From an uncultured Spirochaetales bacterium (GTDB taxonomy: Bacteria; Spirochaetota; Spirochaetia; Treponematales; Treponemataceae): a stretch of 13,143 nucleotides of DNA. Location: NCBI GenBank assembly GCA_946061495.1, contig CAMGSV010000050.1:1-13143 (forward strand), given 5' to 3'. Below, piece by piece: positions 5,942-12,808 of this stretch. The position numbers and the translations under genes are program-made. How positions within the stretch are numbered: position 1 is the first letter of the stretch; every line of letters begins with the position of its first letter. The notes beneath the pieces are model-generated. The model saw only the letters and a program-made list of their open reading frames with translations, ran no database searches and was not told where the DNA came from.

Positions 5942-7672
5942 CTACATTAATTCTTCGATGTCCAGCTCGCCAGCCACACAGGGAACGGTGATAGCCCAGT
6001 TCTCCAGCACGGCAGGATGTACCTCTCCGAAGATGCCCACCACCTTGTCCTTCACCATGATGTTGGCCTGACGACCGGGAATGAAACGGGGATCAGCTGA
6101 CTCCGTTACGGTGTACTGGTGGTCCAGGAAGTGGAGGATGGTGGCCACCTCGCTGGCAGCTGTGTTGAAGTTGGCGTCTCCGGCGGCAGTCAGGAAGCCG
6201 AGGCTCTGGCGGGTGCGGGTTCCGGTCACCTCTTCGTCACAGAGGAAGGCCACCTTGCCAATCTCGAAAATCTTGTGGGGGTAGACGGCGTTTCCACTGC
6301 CAGTCTCGGCTCCCAGCAAGGAGGGGATGATGGAGGGCCGCACGAACTGGTAGTTCTCGCTCATGGGGTTGGAGATTTCGATGACGCTGCCGCCGTTGAT
6401 GTTCATCTTCTGGATGTAGTCCTTGCCGGATCCTAAGTAGTTGAAGATCATTTCCTGGTAGCCCAGCCCCACCAGCAGGGACTTGGCCTTGCGACTGAAC
6501 AGGGTGACGGGTGAGAGGCGGCCGATGGTGAAGTCCCGGGGCTTCTCCGGGGGGAAGGATGAAAGCTCCATGCCCATCATCACGTCCTCGATGATGTCCA
6601 CCTGGTGAAGGAAGTCGTTGCGGTAGGGGGGGATCTGCACGGTGAGCTTGTCTCCTTCTACGGAAACGGTGTTGCCCATGCGCTCCAGTGCGGTGGTGGC
6701 CTGCTCCGCGGTCAGCTGGCTGCCCAGAAGGCGGTTCACCTCCGCAAGGGATGCGGTGGCCGGCTCCTGGAAATAGAAGGGTGCTACGATGGTCTTGCCA
6801 AAGCCCGTGTCGTAGGGATGCTCCACCTTGCAGGGGAGGATGGTGTAGCCGGCGTCGGCAAAGTCGCAGGCCACGATGTTGGCGGAAAGCAGCAGGGAGG
6901 TCATGTCGGAGCCAGTCATCTCCACCAGCAGGTCGGAGTCTCCCACCTGGACGGCACCCAGAGTGGCGCTGTTGATGATGGGGGCCATGGACATGACCTC
7001 GCCCTTGTCATCGGTGAGCAGGGGGAACAGGGGGGCATCCTTCAGAATCCAGCCGTACTCCTTGCCCTTGGGGTGGTCGCTGAGAATCTGGCGGCAGGTC
7101 ATGGGGGATTCGCACTGGAGGGGCACAAAGCTGGTGGTGTCGGGATCCACCGCCTTGTAGTGGACGGGCCACTGGATCATGGCGGATCGGTACACGCCCA
7201 TGGAGACGGTGCGCCGCTTGCGGCCAAAGTTCCAGCACAGCTTTTCCTGGGTCTGGATGATGTCCAGCAGCATGGGCTCGTCAATAGGCTTGCCAGAGAT
7301 GATGAAGGCAATCATGTAGGGACGGATGTTCTTCAGCTGGGGATCAACGGTGACGATGTGATTGCCACAGTCCACCAGCTTGTCCTTGGTGGATATGAAG
7401 TTGCTGTAATCGGTGGCCTTGCCGTCCTTATGGAGACGCAGCTGGCGGGCAATTCCGGCAGTGGACCACAGGTCTGGGCGATTGGTGTCATTCAGCTCAA
7501 TCTTGATGACCCTTTGGTCATCGTTGACCCTTTGGTCATCTGGAAGTGCGGCGTCAGGTCTTTCGTCCAGCTCAGCCTTGCCACAGGTGAGCCTATCTTC
7601 CAGCATATCATAGTCATAGCGTGTTCCCAGCAGGTTAAAGAACAGCTTTTCGTTCACTTCAATCTTTGGCAT
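5942..7672 (-). CDS. pheT: Phenylalanine--tRNA ligase beta subunit, archaeal/spirochaete type
   Basis: This 576-residue cytoplasmic protein would pair with PheS to charge tRNA-Phe. It shows the N-terminal motif NDTNRPDLWSTAGIARQL (about 61-78), a central B3/B4-like domain, the B5 region with IPPYRNDFLHQVDIIEDVM, and a C-terminal catalytic-like domain with IGKVAFL and VVGIFGEVHP. At under 600 residues it lacks the N-terminal tRNA-binding (EMAP-like) and C-terminal anticodon-binding domains of the roughly 800-residue bacterial form. This matches the archaeal-type enzyme known in spirochaetes. pheS is not in the window. The start is supported by AAGGGG 5 nt before the ATG and by its own promoter. 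A DDQRV duplication (residues 45-55) marks a short tandem insertion. Confidence 0.95.
   Translation of the reverse strand: MPKIEVNEKLFFNLLGTRYDYDMLEDRLTCGKAELDERPDAALPDDQRVNDDQRVIKIELNDTNRPDLWSTAGIARQLRLHKDGKATDYSNFISTKDKLVDCGNHIVTVDPQLKNIRPYMIAFIISGKPIDEPMLLDIIQTQEKLCWNFGRKRRTVSMGVYRSAMIQWPVHYKAVDPDTTSFVPLQCESPMTCRQILSDHPKGKEYGWILKDAPLFPLLTDDKGEVMSMAPIINSATLGAVQVGDSDLLVEMTGSDMTSLLLSANIVACDFADAGYTILPCKVEHPYDTGFGKTIVAPFYFQEPATASLAEVNRLLGSQLTAEQATTALERMGNTVSVEGDKLTVQIPPYRNDFLHQVDIIEDVMMGMELSSFPPEKPRDFTIGRLSPVTLFSRKAKSLLVGLGYQEMIFNYLGSGKDYIQKMNINGGSVIEISNPMSENYQFVRPSIIPSLLGAETGSGNAVYPHKIFEIGKVAFLCDEEVTGTRTRQSLGFLTAAGDANFNTAASEVATILHFLDHQYTVTESADPRFIPGRQANIMVKDKVVGIFGEVHPAVLENWAITVPCVAGELDIEELM
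7505..7540. repeat. 18-bp tandem duplication of a short palindrome within pheT
   Basis: The 16-bp string TGACCCTTTGGTCATC occurs at 7507-7522 and again at 7525-7540, period 18 bp. The first copy is also a hairpin: GATGACC, CTTT, GGTCATC (7505-7522); the second has one arm mismatch. It is in frame and adds the residues DDQRVN next to a second DDQRV. Confidence 0.9.
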
Positions 7673-7704
7673 AAAAACCCCTTCTGCAAATGTGCAGTTT
7701 TCCC

Positions 7705-7733
7705 ATTATAGCGAGACGGGGGACAAGTGTCTA
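7705..7733 (-). promoter_or_regulatory. pheT promoter
   Basis: TAGACA (7728-7733), a 17-nt spacer and a perfect TATAAT (7705-7710) lie on the minus strand. The leader contains a small perfect hairpin (CTGCA, 4-nt loop, TGCAG at 7684-7697) just before the ribosome binding site. It is too small to call an attenuator. Confidence 0.7.
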
Positions 7734-7756
7734 TTGTATTGAATTTTTGCCCTAAT

Positions 7757-7785
7757 TTGACTTGTATATTGATTTGTACTATAGT
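7757..7785 (+). promoter_or_regulatory. queH promoter
   Basis: TTGACT (7757-7762), a 17-nt spacer and TATAGT (7780-7785) form a good housekeeping-type promoter, divergent from the pheT promoter about 24 bp away. The predicted start near 7792 leaves about 46 nt before the preferred ATG at 7838. Confidence 0.7.
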
Positions 7786-7821
7786 TTGAAGAGAATACTA
7801 TGGTATGTTTACTAGATTTAT

Positions 7822-7826
7822 GGAGG
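7822..7826 (+). promoter_or_regulatory. Ribosome binding site deciding the queH start
   Basis: GGAGG followed by T lies 11 nt before the ATG at 7838. The earlier in-frame ATG at 7805 has only a weak purine stretch (GAAGAGA) upstream, so the later start is preferred, though the spacing is rather long. Confidence 0.5.
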
Positions 7827-7837
7827 TAAACCGGTTT

Positions 7838-8527
7838 ATGCCACCATTACGAAGTGCACTCCAGCATTTTGAGGCTGAAATCCAGCACATAAAGGAACGT
7901 ATTGCCCAGGGCGGGCCAAAGCCCAGCTTGCTGCTCCATGCCTGCTGCGGGCCCTGCAGCTCGGCTATCATCGAGCAGCTGGCACAAGTATTCCGAATCA
8001 CTTTGTACTATTATAATCCGAACATTTATCCCAGGACTGAGTACGAGCGGCGGCGGGACGAGCTGCAGGAATTTATCCAGCGGTTTCCAGCTGCCCTCGG
8101 GGTGGAGCTGGTGGTGCCTGAATATCACAGCGCTGAATTCTACCAGGCCATCGATGTGGAGCATGAGCCCCAGCTGAAATTTCAGCCGGAAAAGCAGGAA
8201 CGGTGCCGTCGCTGCTACCTGTTGCGGATGGAGAAAGCATACCAGTACGCCTCCGACCACAACTTTGACTACATCACCACCACCCTTTCCATCAGTCCCC
8301 ACAAGGACTCCGTGGTCATCAACGCTATCGGAGTGCAGCTCCAGAAGAAGTATCGGGTGGAGGGCTATGGTCCCCGCTTCCTGATGGCAGACTTCAAGAA
8401 GAAGGAGGGTTTCAAGCGTTCCTTGGAGATTTCCAGTGACTTCAACTTGTACCGTCAGGACTATTGCGGCTGTGTCTACTCCATGGAGAGAGCTACGGGG
8501 CCAGTGGCGGCACCTGCTTGCAAGTAG
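7838..8527 (+). CDS. queH: Epoxyqueuosine reductase QueH
   Basis: This 229-residue cytoplasmic iron-sulfur enzyme should carry out the last step of queuosine synthesis, reducing epoxyqueuosine to queuosine in tRNA. It belongs to the former DUF208 family, which replaces QueG in many anaerobes. Numbered from the 7838 start, the expected metal-binding cysteines are CCGPC (36-40), CRRC (123-126) and DYCGC (about 208-212), with the family motif TTTLSISPHK in between. An in-frame ATG at 7805 would add 11 residues with no recognisable content. The gene has its own promoter, divergent from pheT. The other queuosine genes are not nearby. A secreted-protein gene follows 72 nt downstream with no terminator between, so they may be cotranscribed. 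Confidence 0.93.
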   Translation: MPPLRSALQHFEAEIQHIKERIAQGGPKPSLLLHACCGPCSSAIIEQLAQVFRITLYYYNPNIYPRTEYERRRDELQEFIQRFPAALGVELVVPEYHSAEFYQAIDVEHEPQLKFQPEKQERCRRCYLLRMEKAYQYASDHNFDYITTTLSISPHKDSVVINAIGVQLQKKYRVEGYGPRFLMADFKKKEGFKRSLEISSDFNLYRQDYCGCVYSMERATGPVAAPACK

Positions 8528-8599
8528 ATTTTAGTCCTCCTTAAGGTTTTATAGAGTGGGTTTCATCTACACTTTAAATAGAAATCTTTAGGAGGGTTT

Positions 8600-9052
8600 A
8601 TGAACGTACGAAAAACCTTTGTTCTGTTTAGTCTGATGGCAGCCGTATCTGTGGGAGCGGTAGTTGCCCAGACCGCAAAATCTGCTCCTGTGTATGTCAC
8701 CAGTTCGGTGAAGGGGCTGGGAACCCCTGTTCTTGCTGTTACCGTGGATACCCCTGATGCCATCCTGAACTGGTTCGAGGATCATGGAATGCCGGTGGAT
8801 ACGGTGGGAACAAGTTTGGTCTCCATGCCAGTGTCCTACCGCAATGAGCTTCGCAAGCTCTATGCCGACAACAAGTATTCCGACGAGCTGCGAAAGCTGG
8901 CGGTTGATGCCCTCAAGCCCTACCTCACTCCTGGGGTAATCGAGACCGTTACCACCACCTACGGCCCCTTCACCTGGACCGTGTCCTACAACAATGAGGA
9001 GAAGGAAAAGCTGGTGGCTCCCCACAAGCACGACAGAACAACCGACTGGTAG
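8600..9052 (+). CDS. Small secreted protein of unknown function
   Basis: This 150-residue protein has a clear signal peptide (NVRK, then a hydrophobic core ending GAVVA), with probable cleavage near residues 23-24, so it should be periplasmic or surface-exposed. There is no lipobox cysteine and no cysteine in the mature part. The mature protein has a Val/Thr-rich stretch, a charged helical middle (RNELRKLYADNKYSDELRKL) and a Tyr/Trp-containing segment (TYGPFTWTVSY) before a charged tail. I do not recognise a family. AGGAGG 4 nt before the ATG fixes the start, and a strong terminator follows 43 nt after the stop. Signal peptide and expression signals make it a convincing gene; its function is open. 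Confidence 0.85.
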   Translation: MNVRKTFVLFSLMAAVSVGAVVAQTAKSAPVYVTSSVKGLGTPVLAVTVDTPDAILNWFEDHGMPVDTVGTSLVSMPVSYRNELRKLYADNKYSDELRKLAVDALKPYLTPGVIETVTTTYGPFTWTVSYNNEEKEKLVAPHKHDRTTDW

Positions 9053-9095
9053 CGACAGTCCACCCAGGTTGCAGCCGAGGCTATTCTGTAATGCA

Positions 9096-9129
9096 AAGTC
9101 CCTCCCAATTTTGGGAGGGACTTTTTTTT
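9096..9129 (+). terminator. Strong terminator after the secreted-protein gene
   Basis: An 11-bp perfect GC-rich stem, AAGTCCCTCCC / GGGAGGGACTT, with the loop AATTTT, is followed by a T run. The regulator gene on the minus strand ends 24 bp away. The hairpin could also act for that gene, but the T run on that side is short (CTTTGC). Confidence 0.95.
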
Positions 9130-9152
9130 GTGGAAAAGATTTGTTTGTGGGC

Positions 9153-9701
9153 TTACTGGGCCTGGGAGAAGATGTAGCCCATGTTCCGCACGGTGTTGAT
9201 GTAGCCGCCGGGCATCTGTGGTGTCTTGAGCTTCTTCCTGAGCCAGGATACGTGGGTGTAGATGGTGCCGGAGGAGACGGTCTCGCCGTAGCCCCACACC
9301 ATCCGCATGAGGTCGTTGGTGGAAACCACCGTCTCCCGATGGAGTACCAGGTACATCAGTAGCTTGCTTTCCATGTAGGACAGGGGGATGGGCTTGCCGT
9401 CCTTCAGCAGCTGCACCTTGGTGAAGATGAGCTTGAAGGGGCCAAAGGAAAAGTCCGGGTGATGGATGAAGTCGATGGTGTTTGGGTCGGCGCTGGCAGG
9501 GAGGGTGTCGTTGTGAACGGCTGCCGGCTGCGGTCGGGTGGACGGGAGCGTCGGCCCCTGGGTGGGCTCCTTTCCGCAAATTGCTTGGAGGACCTCCGCC
9601 TCGCTGGAAAACAGCATGACCTGATGGCCTTCCTGCTGGAGCCGCCGGGCCAGGGTGCTTTCTTCCTGGCTGTCTGGATTGATGATATAGATTCTGTCCA
9701 T
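9153..9701 (-). CDS. Winged-helix transcription regulator with truncated receiver domain
   Basis: This 182-residue cytoplasmic protein ends in an OmpR/PhoB-type winged-helix DNA-binding domain (about 85-180; recognition-helix region SSGTIYTHVSWLRKKL, wing end GGYINTVRNMGYIF). Its first 42 residues look like the start of a receiver domain: IYIINPD where IlVVDDE is usual, then a helix, strand and helix. The fold then stops, and a Pro/Thr-rich linker of about 35 residues follows. The phosphoacceptor Asp strand and the Thr and Lys of a true receiver are absent, so it cannot be controlled by normal phosphotransfer. There is no Shine-Dalgarno; the -10 box ends 7 nt before the ATG. It is divergent from the antitoxin gene. 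Targets are unknown. Confidence 0.88.
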   Translation of the reverse strand: MDRIYIINPDSQEESTLARRLQQEGHQVMLFSSEAEVLQAICGKEPTQGPTLPSTRPQPAAVHNDTLPASADPNTIDFIHHPDFSFGPFKLIFTKVQLLKDGKPIPLSYMESKLLMYLVLHRETVVSTNDLMRMVWGYGETVSSGTIYTHVSWLRKKLKTPQMPGGYINTVRNMGYIFSQAQ

Positions 9702-9708
9702 AATTTAA

Positions 9709-9738
9709 ATGATAGTGCGGGGCAGGGGATTTTTCCAA
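9709..9738 (-). promoter_or_regulatory. Promoter of the winged-helix regulator
   Basis: TTGGAA (9733-9738), an 18-nt spacer and TATCAT (9709-9714) lie on the minus strand. The -10 box is 7 nt from the ATG at 9701, which predicts a transcript starting at or next to the start codon. Confidence 0.5.
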
Positions 9739-9763
9739 TGGCGGCGGCGGGGATGATGGGATG

Positions 9764-9768
9764 GGAGG
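9764..9768 (+). promoter_or_regulatory. Ribosome binding site deciding the antitoxin start
   Basis: GGAGG lies 5 nt before the ATG at 9774. This favours that start over the long upstream open frame, which merely runs antisense through the regulator gene. Confidence 0.75.
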
Positions 9769-9773
9769 CATTC

Positions 9774-10034
9774 ATGACGATCGTGAAGCAGATGGACTTG
9801 CGTTCCAACATAAAGAAATACCTTGACCTGGCTTTTGGCGGCGGGACGGTGGTTGTTCCCCGGAAGGAGAACAAGAACGTGGTGATTTTATCGGAGCGGG
9901 AATACAAGGAGATGGAAAAGGCCCGGAACAACATGGCCTACCTCGCAAAGCTTGATTTGGCTGACGAGCAGATTCGCCAAGGTAAAGTTATTGTCAAGAC
10001 GATGGAAGAGCTTGAGGCCATGGCGGCAGAATGA
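9774..10034 (+). CDS. Phd/YefM-type antitoxin, apparently without its toxin
   Basis: This 86-residue protein resembles the prevent-host-death family: an N-terminal DNA-binding and dimerisation part (MDLRSNIKKYLDLAF, then VVVPRKENKNVVILSEREYKEME) and a charged C-terminal helix that would normally wrap a RelE/YoeB or Doc toxin. The start is set by GGAGG 5 nt upstream. No toxin gene follows: phoR ends on the opposite strand 10 bp after the stop, and the upstream neighbour is the divergent regulator. It may be a solitary antitoxin, a relic of a pair, or a regulator acting on distant genes. A weak promoter candidate (TTGATG, 16 nt, TAATTT) lies at 9679-9706. The family call rests on sequence character and is fairly sure; activity is not. 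Confidence 0.8.
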   Translation: MTIVKQMDLRSNIKKYLDLAFGGGTVVVPRKENKNVVILSEREYKEMEKARNNMAYLAKLDLADEQIRQGKVIVKTMEELEAMAAE

Positions 10035-10044
10035 GCAGTACCAC

Positions 10045-11982
10045 CTACAGTCCCGGCAGCTCAATCTCGAAGCAGGCGCCCTTCTGGCCGTCCTGGCGGT
10101 TGCAGGCCCGGATGGTGCCGCCGTGGAGCTGGATGATGTGGTGCACGATGGAAAGGCCCAGTCCCGTGCCGCCGGTTTCCCGACTGCGGCCCTTGTCGAT
10201 GCGGTAGAACCGCTCGAAGATTCGCTTCTGGTACTCTGCGGGGATGCCGTTGCCCGTGTCCTCCACCACAATCCTGACCCTGGGGGCGGACTTCGCTGGT
10301 TCCGCTTGCTCCAGGCTTGGGGCGGCAGTCTGCCGGGGCTCATTCCAGTCCGTTTTCCAGGCCCTGATGCGGACGGAGGCGCCGGGAGGGCAGTATTTCA
10401 CCGAGTTGTTCACGATGTTGCCCAGGGCCTGGCTCAGGAGGCCGGGGTTTGCCTGGAGCTGGATGGCGTCGTCTGCTGGAAAAAACTCGCAGGTCATGGA
10501 GATGGCCTTCTGCTGGGCCAGGTGGTGGTGGGCGGCCAGCACGTCGGTGGCAATGTCCATCAGGCTCACCGGCTGTGTCTCCAGCTGGGTGCCCGCCTGC
10601 TCCAGCTGGGAAAGGGTCAGCAGGTCGTCGATGATGTTGTTCAGCCGTGACGATTGCTGGGCCATGATGTCCAGGAAGTGTCGGGCGGTGTCCTGGTCGT
10701 CAATGGCGCCATCCTGCAGTGTCTCGATGAAGCCAGTGATGGTGGTGACTGGTGTTTTGAGCTCGTGGGACACGTTGGCCACAAAGTCCTTCCGCACCCG
10801 CTCCAGCCGCTTGAGCCGGGAGATGTCGCTGATGACCAGCAGGTAGCTGCCGGGCTTGTGGTGGGGAAGGGCGACTGCATGGGTGTCCTGGATTTTTACG
10901 CACTGCACCAGCACGGATCGGGGGCTGTGCTGGCTGTCCTGCTGGAGCTCCGGCTGGAGAATTTGGGTTTCCAGCTCCGGCCGCTCCTGCTCAACCAGGT
11001 CGTCCCCCACAATCACCTGCACAAAGTTGATGATGTCCGTGTTCCGCACCACCGTCACCAAGGATATTCCCTCTGACTCCAGGTGGCTTGCGGTGGGAAA
11101 GAAGCTGCGGGCGGCCTCGTTCATCCGCTTGATGCGGAGCTCGCTGTCGAAGACGACGAGGGCCTCCGTGATGCTGGAGAACACCGCCTGGAATTCATCC
11201 CGACGGCGGGAAATGTCTTGGATGTTCTGCTGGATGGTGCGGCCCATGGAGCTGATGGTTTCCGCCAGGTCTACGAATTCCTTGGGTGAGCTGACGATGG
11301 GCTGGTAGTCAAAGTTGCCCGCCTCGTACTGCCGTGCGGTCTCCTTCAGCTCCTTGAGCGGATGGAGAATCTTTGCGGCGATGACAAAGGTGACCATGAG
11401 AATGGCTGCCAGAATCAGTGCGGTGGAGAGAATGCTGTCTCGTCGCAGGCTGGAGGAGAAGAAGACGCTCCGTTGCATGGGGATGGAAAGCCGCAGGGCC
11501 ATCTGCTGTCCCTGGAAGGTGAAGGGGATGGCATAGTACACCTGGAGGGCCTGGTACACCGAGCTGACTCGGATGGCGCTGCCTTCCCGTCCTGCCAGGG
11601 CCTCCACCACCTCCTTGCGGTCCAGGTGGTTTTCCAGACTGCCCACATTGGTATCGGAGTCCCCCACCACCGTTCCGTCGCCACGAATCACCGAGATGCG
11701 GAAGCCGGGGTCGTGGGAGGCTGTCTGCTTCACGAACTGATCGATGGAAACGAGGCTTCCAGCCGGCTGCAGCTCCATGGTGAGCCCCTGCTGCTGGTTT
11801 TGGAGCAGCTGCTTGATGGAGTAGGCGAAGGTCCGCAGGTTCTGTTCCGTCTGGGAGATGGCCGTCTGCTCCAGGGTGTGGAGGCTGATGATGATGACAA
11901 AAATGAAGCCGCAGCAGAGGGTGATGCCGTTTATCAGGAAGAGATAGAAGGGGGTGGTGAGGGGACGATTCTTAGTGGCCAT
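10045..11982 (-). CDS. phoR: Sensor histidine kinase PhoR
   Basis: This 645-residue membrane kinase should sense phosphate status, or another signal, and phosphorylate the PhoB-like partner encoded just upstream. From the ATG at 11982 it has TM1 (about 11-34), an extracytoplasmic region of about 150 residues, TM2 (185-204), a HAMP-like segment, a PAS-like region (about 262-380), and a HisKA domain with VSHELKTP, where His406 is the phosphorylated residue. The ATPase domain follows, with NIVNNSVKY, DTGNGIP, RIFERFYRIDKGRSRETGG and GTGLGLSIV. A hydrophilic insert of about 25 residues (Pro/Ala/Glu-rich) sits between the N box and DTGNGIP. The ATG overlaps the phoB 3' end by 11 nt, and GGAGG lies 12 nt upstream. 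A longer frame to 12021 would sit entirely within phoB and was not used. No phosphate-transport genes are in the window. Confidence 0.92.
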   Translation of the reverse strand: MATKNRPLTTPFYLFLINGITLCCGFIFVIIISLHTLEQTAISQTEQNLRTFAYSIKQLLQNQQQGLTMELQPAGSLVSIDQFVKQTASHDPGFRISVIRGDGTVVGDSDTNVGSLENHLDRKEVVEALAGREGSAIRVSSVYQALQVYYAIPFTFQGQQMALRLSIPMQRSVFFSSSLRRDSILSTALILAAILMVTFVIAAKILHPLKELKETARQYEAGNFDYQPIVSSPKEFVDLAETISSMGRTIQQNIQDISRRRDEFQAVFSSITEALVVFDSELRIKRMNEAARSFFPTASHLESEGISLVTVVRNTDIINFVQVIVGDDLVEQERPELETQILQPELQQDSQHSPRSVLVQCVKIQDTHAVALPHHKPGSYLLVISDISRLKRLERVRKDFVANVSHELKTPVTTITGFIETLQDGAIDDQDTARHFLDIMAQQSSRLNNIIDDLLTLSQLEQAGTQLETQPVSLMDIATDVLAAHHHLAQQKAISMTCEFFPADDAIQLQANPGLLSQALGNIVNNSVKYCPPGASVRIRAWKTDWNEPRQTAAPSLEQAEPAKSAPRVRIVVEDTGNGIPAEYQKRIFERFYRIDKGRSRETGGTGLGLSIVHHIIQLHGGTIRACNRQDGQKGACFEIELPGL

Positions 11983-12709
11983 CGAGGTCCAGTTCCTCCA
12001 CAAAGCGGTAGCCCACCCCACGGACGGTTTCTATCATGTTTGCTGCAGCGGGATTGCCGGCTGCCTCCGCCAGCTTCTTCCTGATGCTGAGAATCTGCAC
12101 GTCGATGGAACGCTCCGTCACCGGGTAGGAGGAGCCCTTGATGTCGTTGATGATCTGGATGCGGGAAAAGACACGGCCGGGATGACTTGCCAGATGGTGC
12201 AGGATGGAGAATTCTGTGGCGGAAAAGACAATGGGTGTCCCTTTGAAGCTGGTCTCGAACTTGTGGGGGATGATGGAAAGCCCATGGATGGAAATCTGCT
12301 GGTCCTCCTTGGGCTGGGGGCTGGCTTGTCTGGCCTGCTGCTCCCGGGAGCGGCGCAGCACCGTCTTGACCCTGGCCACCAGCACCTTGGGGGAAAAGGG
12401 CTTGGTGATGTAGTCGTCGGCCCCCAGCTCCAATCCGGAAACGATGTCCGTGTCGGTGCTCTTTGCGGTGGCCATGATGATGGGGATGTGGGCCGTGTCC
12501 GTGTCGTTGCGGAGGATGCGGCAAATGTCGAAGCCGCCCATGTCAGGCAGCATCAAGTCAAGCAGGATGAGGTCCGGCTTTTCTGTTCGGGCAAGCTCCA
12601 GTGCCTGGGCACCCTTTTCTGCTGTCAGTACCGTGAAACCTTCCTTCTGGAGGTTATACTTGATCAACTCAATGATGGGAATCTCGTCGTCAACTACAAG
12701 AATGGTCAT
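11972..12709 (-). CDS. phoB: Response regulator PhoB
   Basis: This 245-residue cytoplasmic transcription factor has a complete receiver domain: acidic pocket Asp7/Asp8 (VVDDE), phosphoacceptor Asp51 (LLDLMLPD), Thr81 and Lys103 (ITKPF). An OmpR-type winged helix follows (about 140-240; recognition region TERSIDVQILSIRKKL, wing TVRGVGYRF). It should be phosphorylated by PhoR, whose gene overlaps its 3' end, and by family precedent act on phosphate-starvation genes. The start is fixed by the receiver's first strand (MTILVVDDE). No Shine-Dalgarno is visible; a TAAAAT box lies only 6 nt before the ATG. The assignment to PhoB rather than another OmpR-family regulator rests on the PhoR-like partner. 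Confidence 0.92.
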   Translation of the reverse strand: MTILVVDDEIPIIELIKYNLQKEGFTVLTAEKGAQALELARTEKPDLILLDLMLPDMGGFDICRILRNDTDTAHIPIIMATAKSTDTDIVSGLELGADDYITKPFSPKVLVARVKTVLRRSREQQARQASPQPKEDQQISIHGLSIIPHKFETSFKGTPIVFSATEFSILHHLASHPGRVFSRIQIINDIKGSSYPVTERSIDVQILSIRKKLAEAAGNPAAANMIETVRGVGYRFVEELDLDGH

Positions 12710-12715
12710 GGCTTG

Positions 12716-12744
12716 ATTTTATCGGTAATGGGTGCTTTTGTGTA
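12716..12744 (-). promoter_or_regulatory. Candidate phoBR promoter
   Basis: TACACA (12739-12744), a 17-nt spacer and TAAAAT (12716-12721) lie on the minus strand. The -35 match is weak (four of six). The -10 box ends 6 nt before the ATG, so the transcript would begin exactly at AUG. Confidence 0.45.
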
Positions 12745-12808
12745 GATGGGTGTATCCTGGGTTGTGTGAATTCTCCGTGAAGATATTCCTTTATTGATTG
12801 AGCTGCAG

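Noticed and set aside
6605..7711. 368-codon plus-strand open frame opposite pheT
   Set aside because: It is Gly/His/Val-rich, typical of the antisense of a GC-rich gene, and covers conserved PheT motifs on the minus strand.
8986..9771. Minus-strand frame overlapping the winged-helix regulator
   Set aside because: It is Pro/His-rich, runs through the strong terminator, and the real winged-helix domain is in another frame.
9459..9773. N-terminal extension of the antitoxin
   Set aside because: It is antisense to the regulator gene; the GGAGG at 9764 and family similarity place the start at 9774.
11983..12021. 13-residue N-terminal extension of PhoR
   Set aside because: It lies wholly within phoB coding sequence, and the membrane segment follows naturally from the ATG at 11982.
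11362..12084. 240-codon plus-strand open frame opposite phoR
   Set aside because: Low-complexity antisense product overlapping phoR and the phoB end; no supporting signals.
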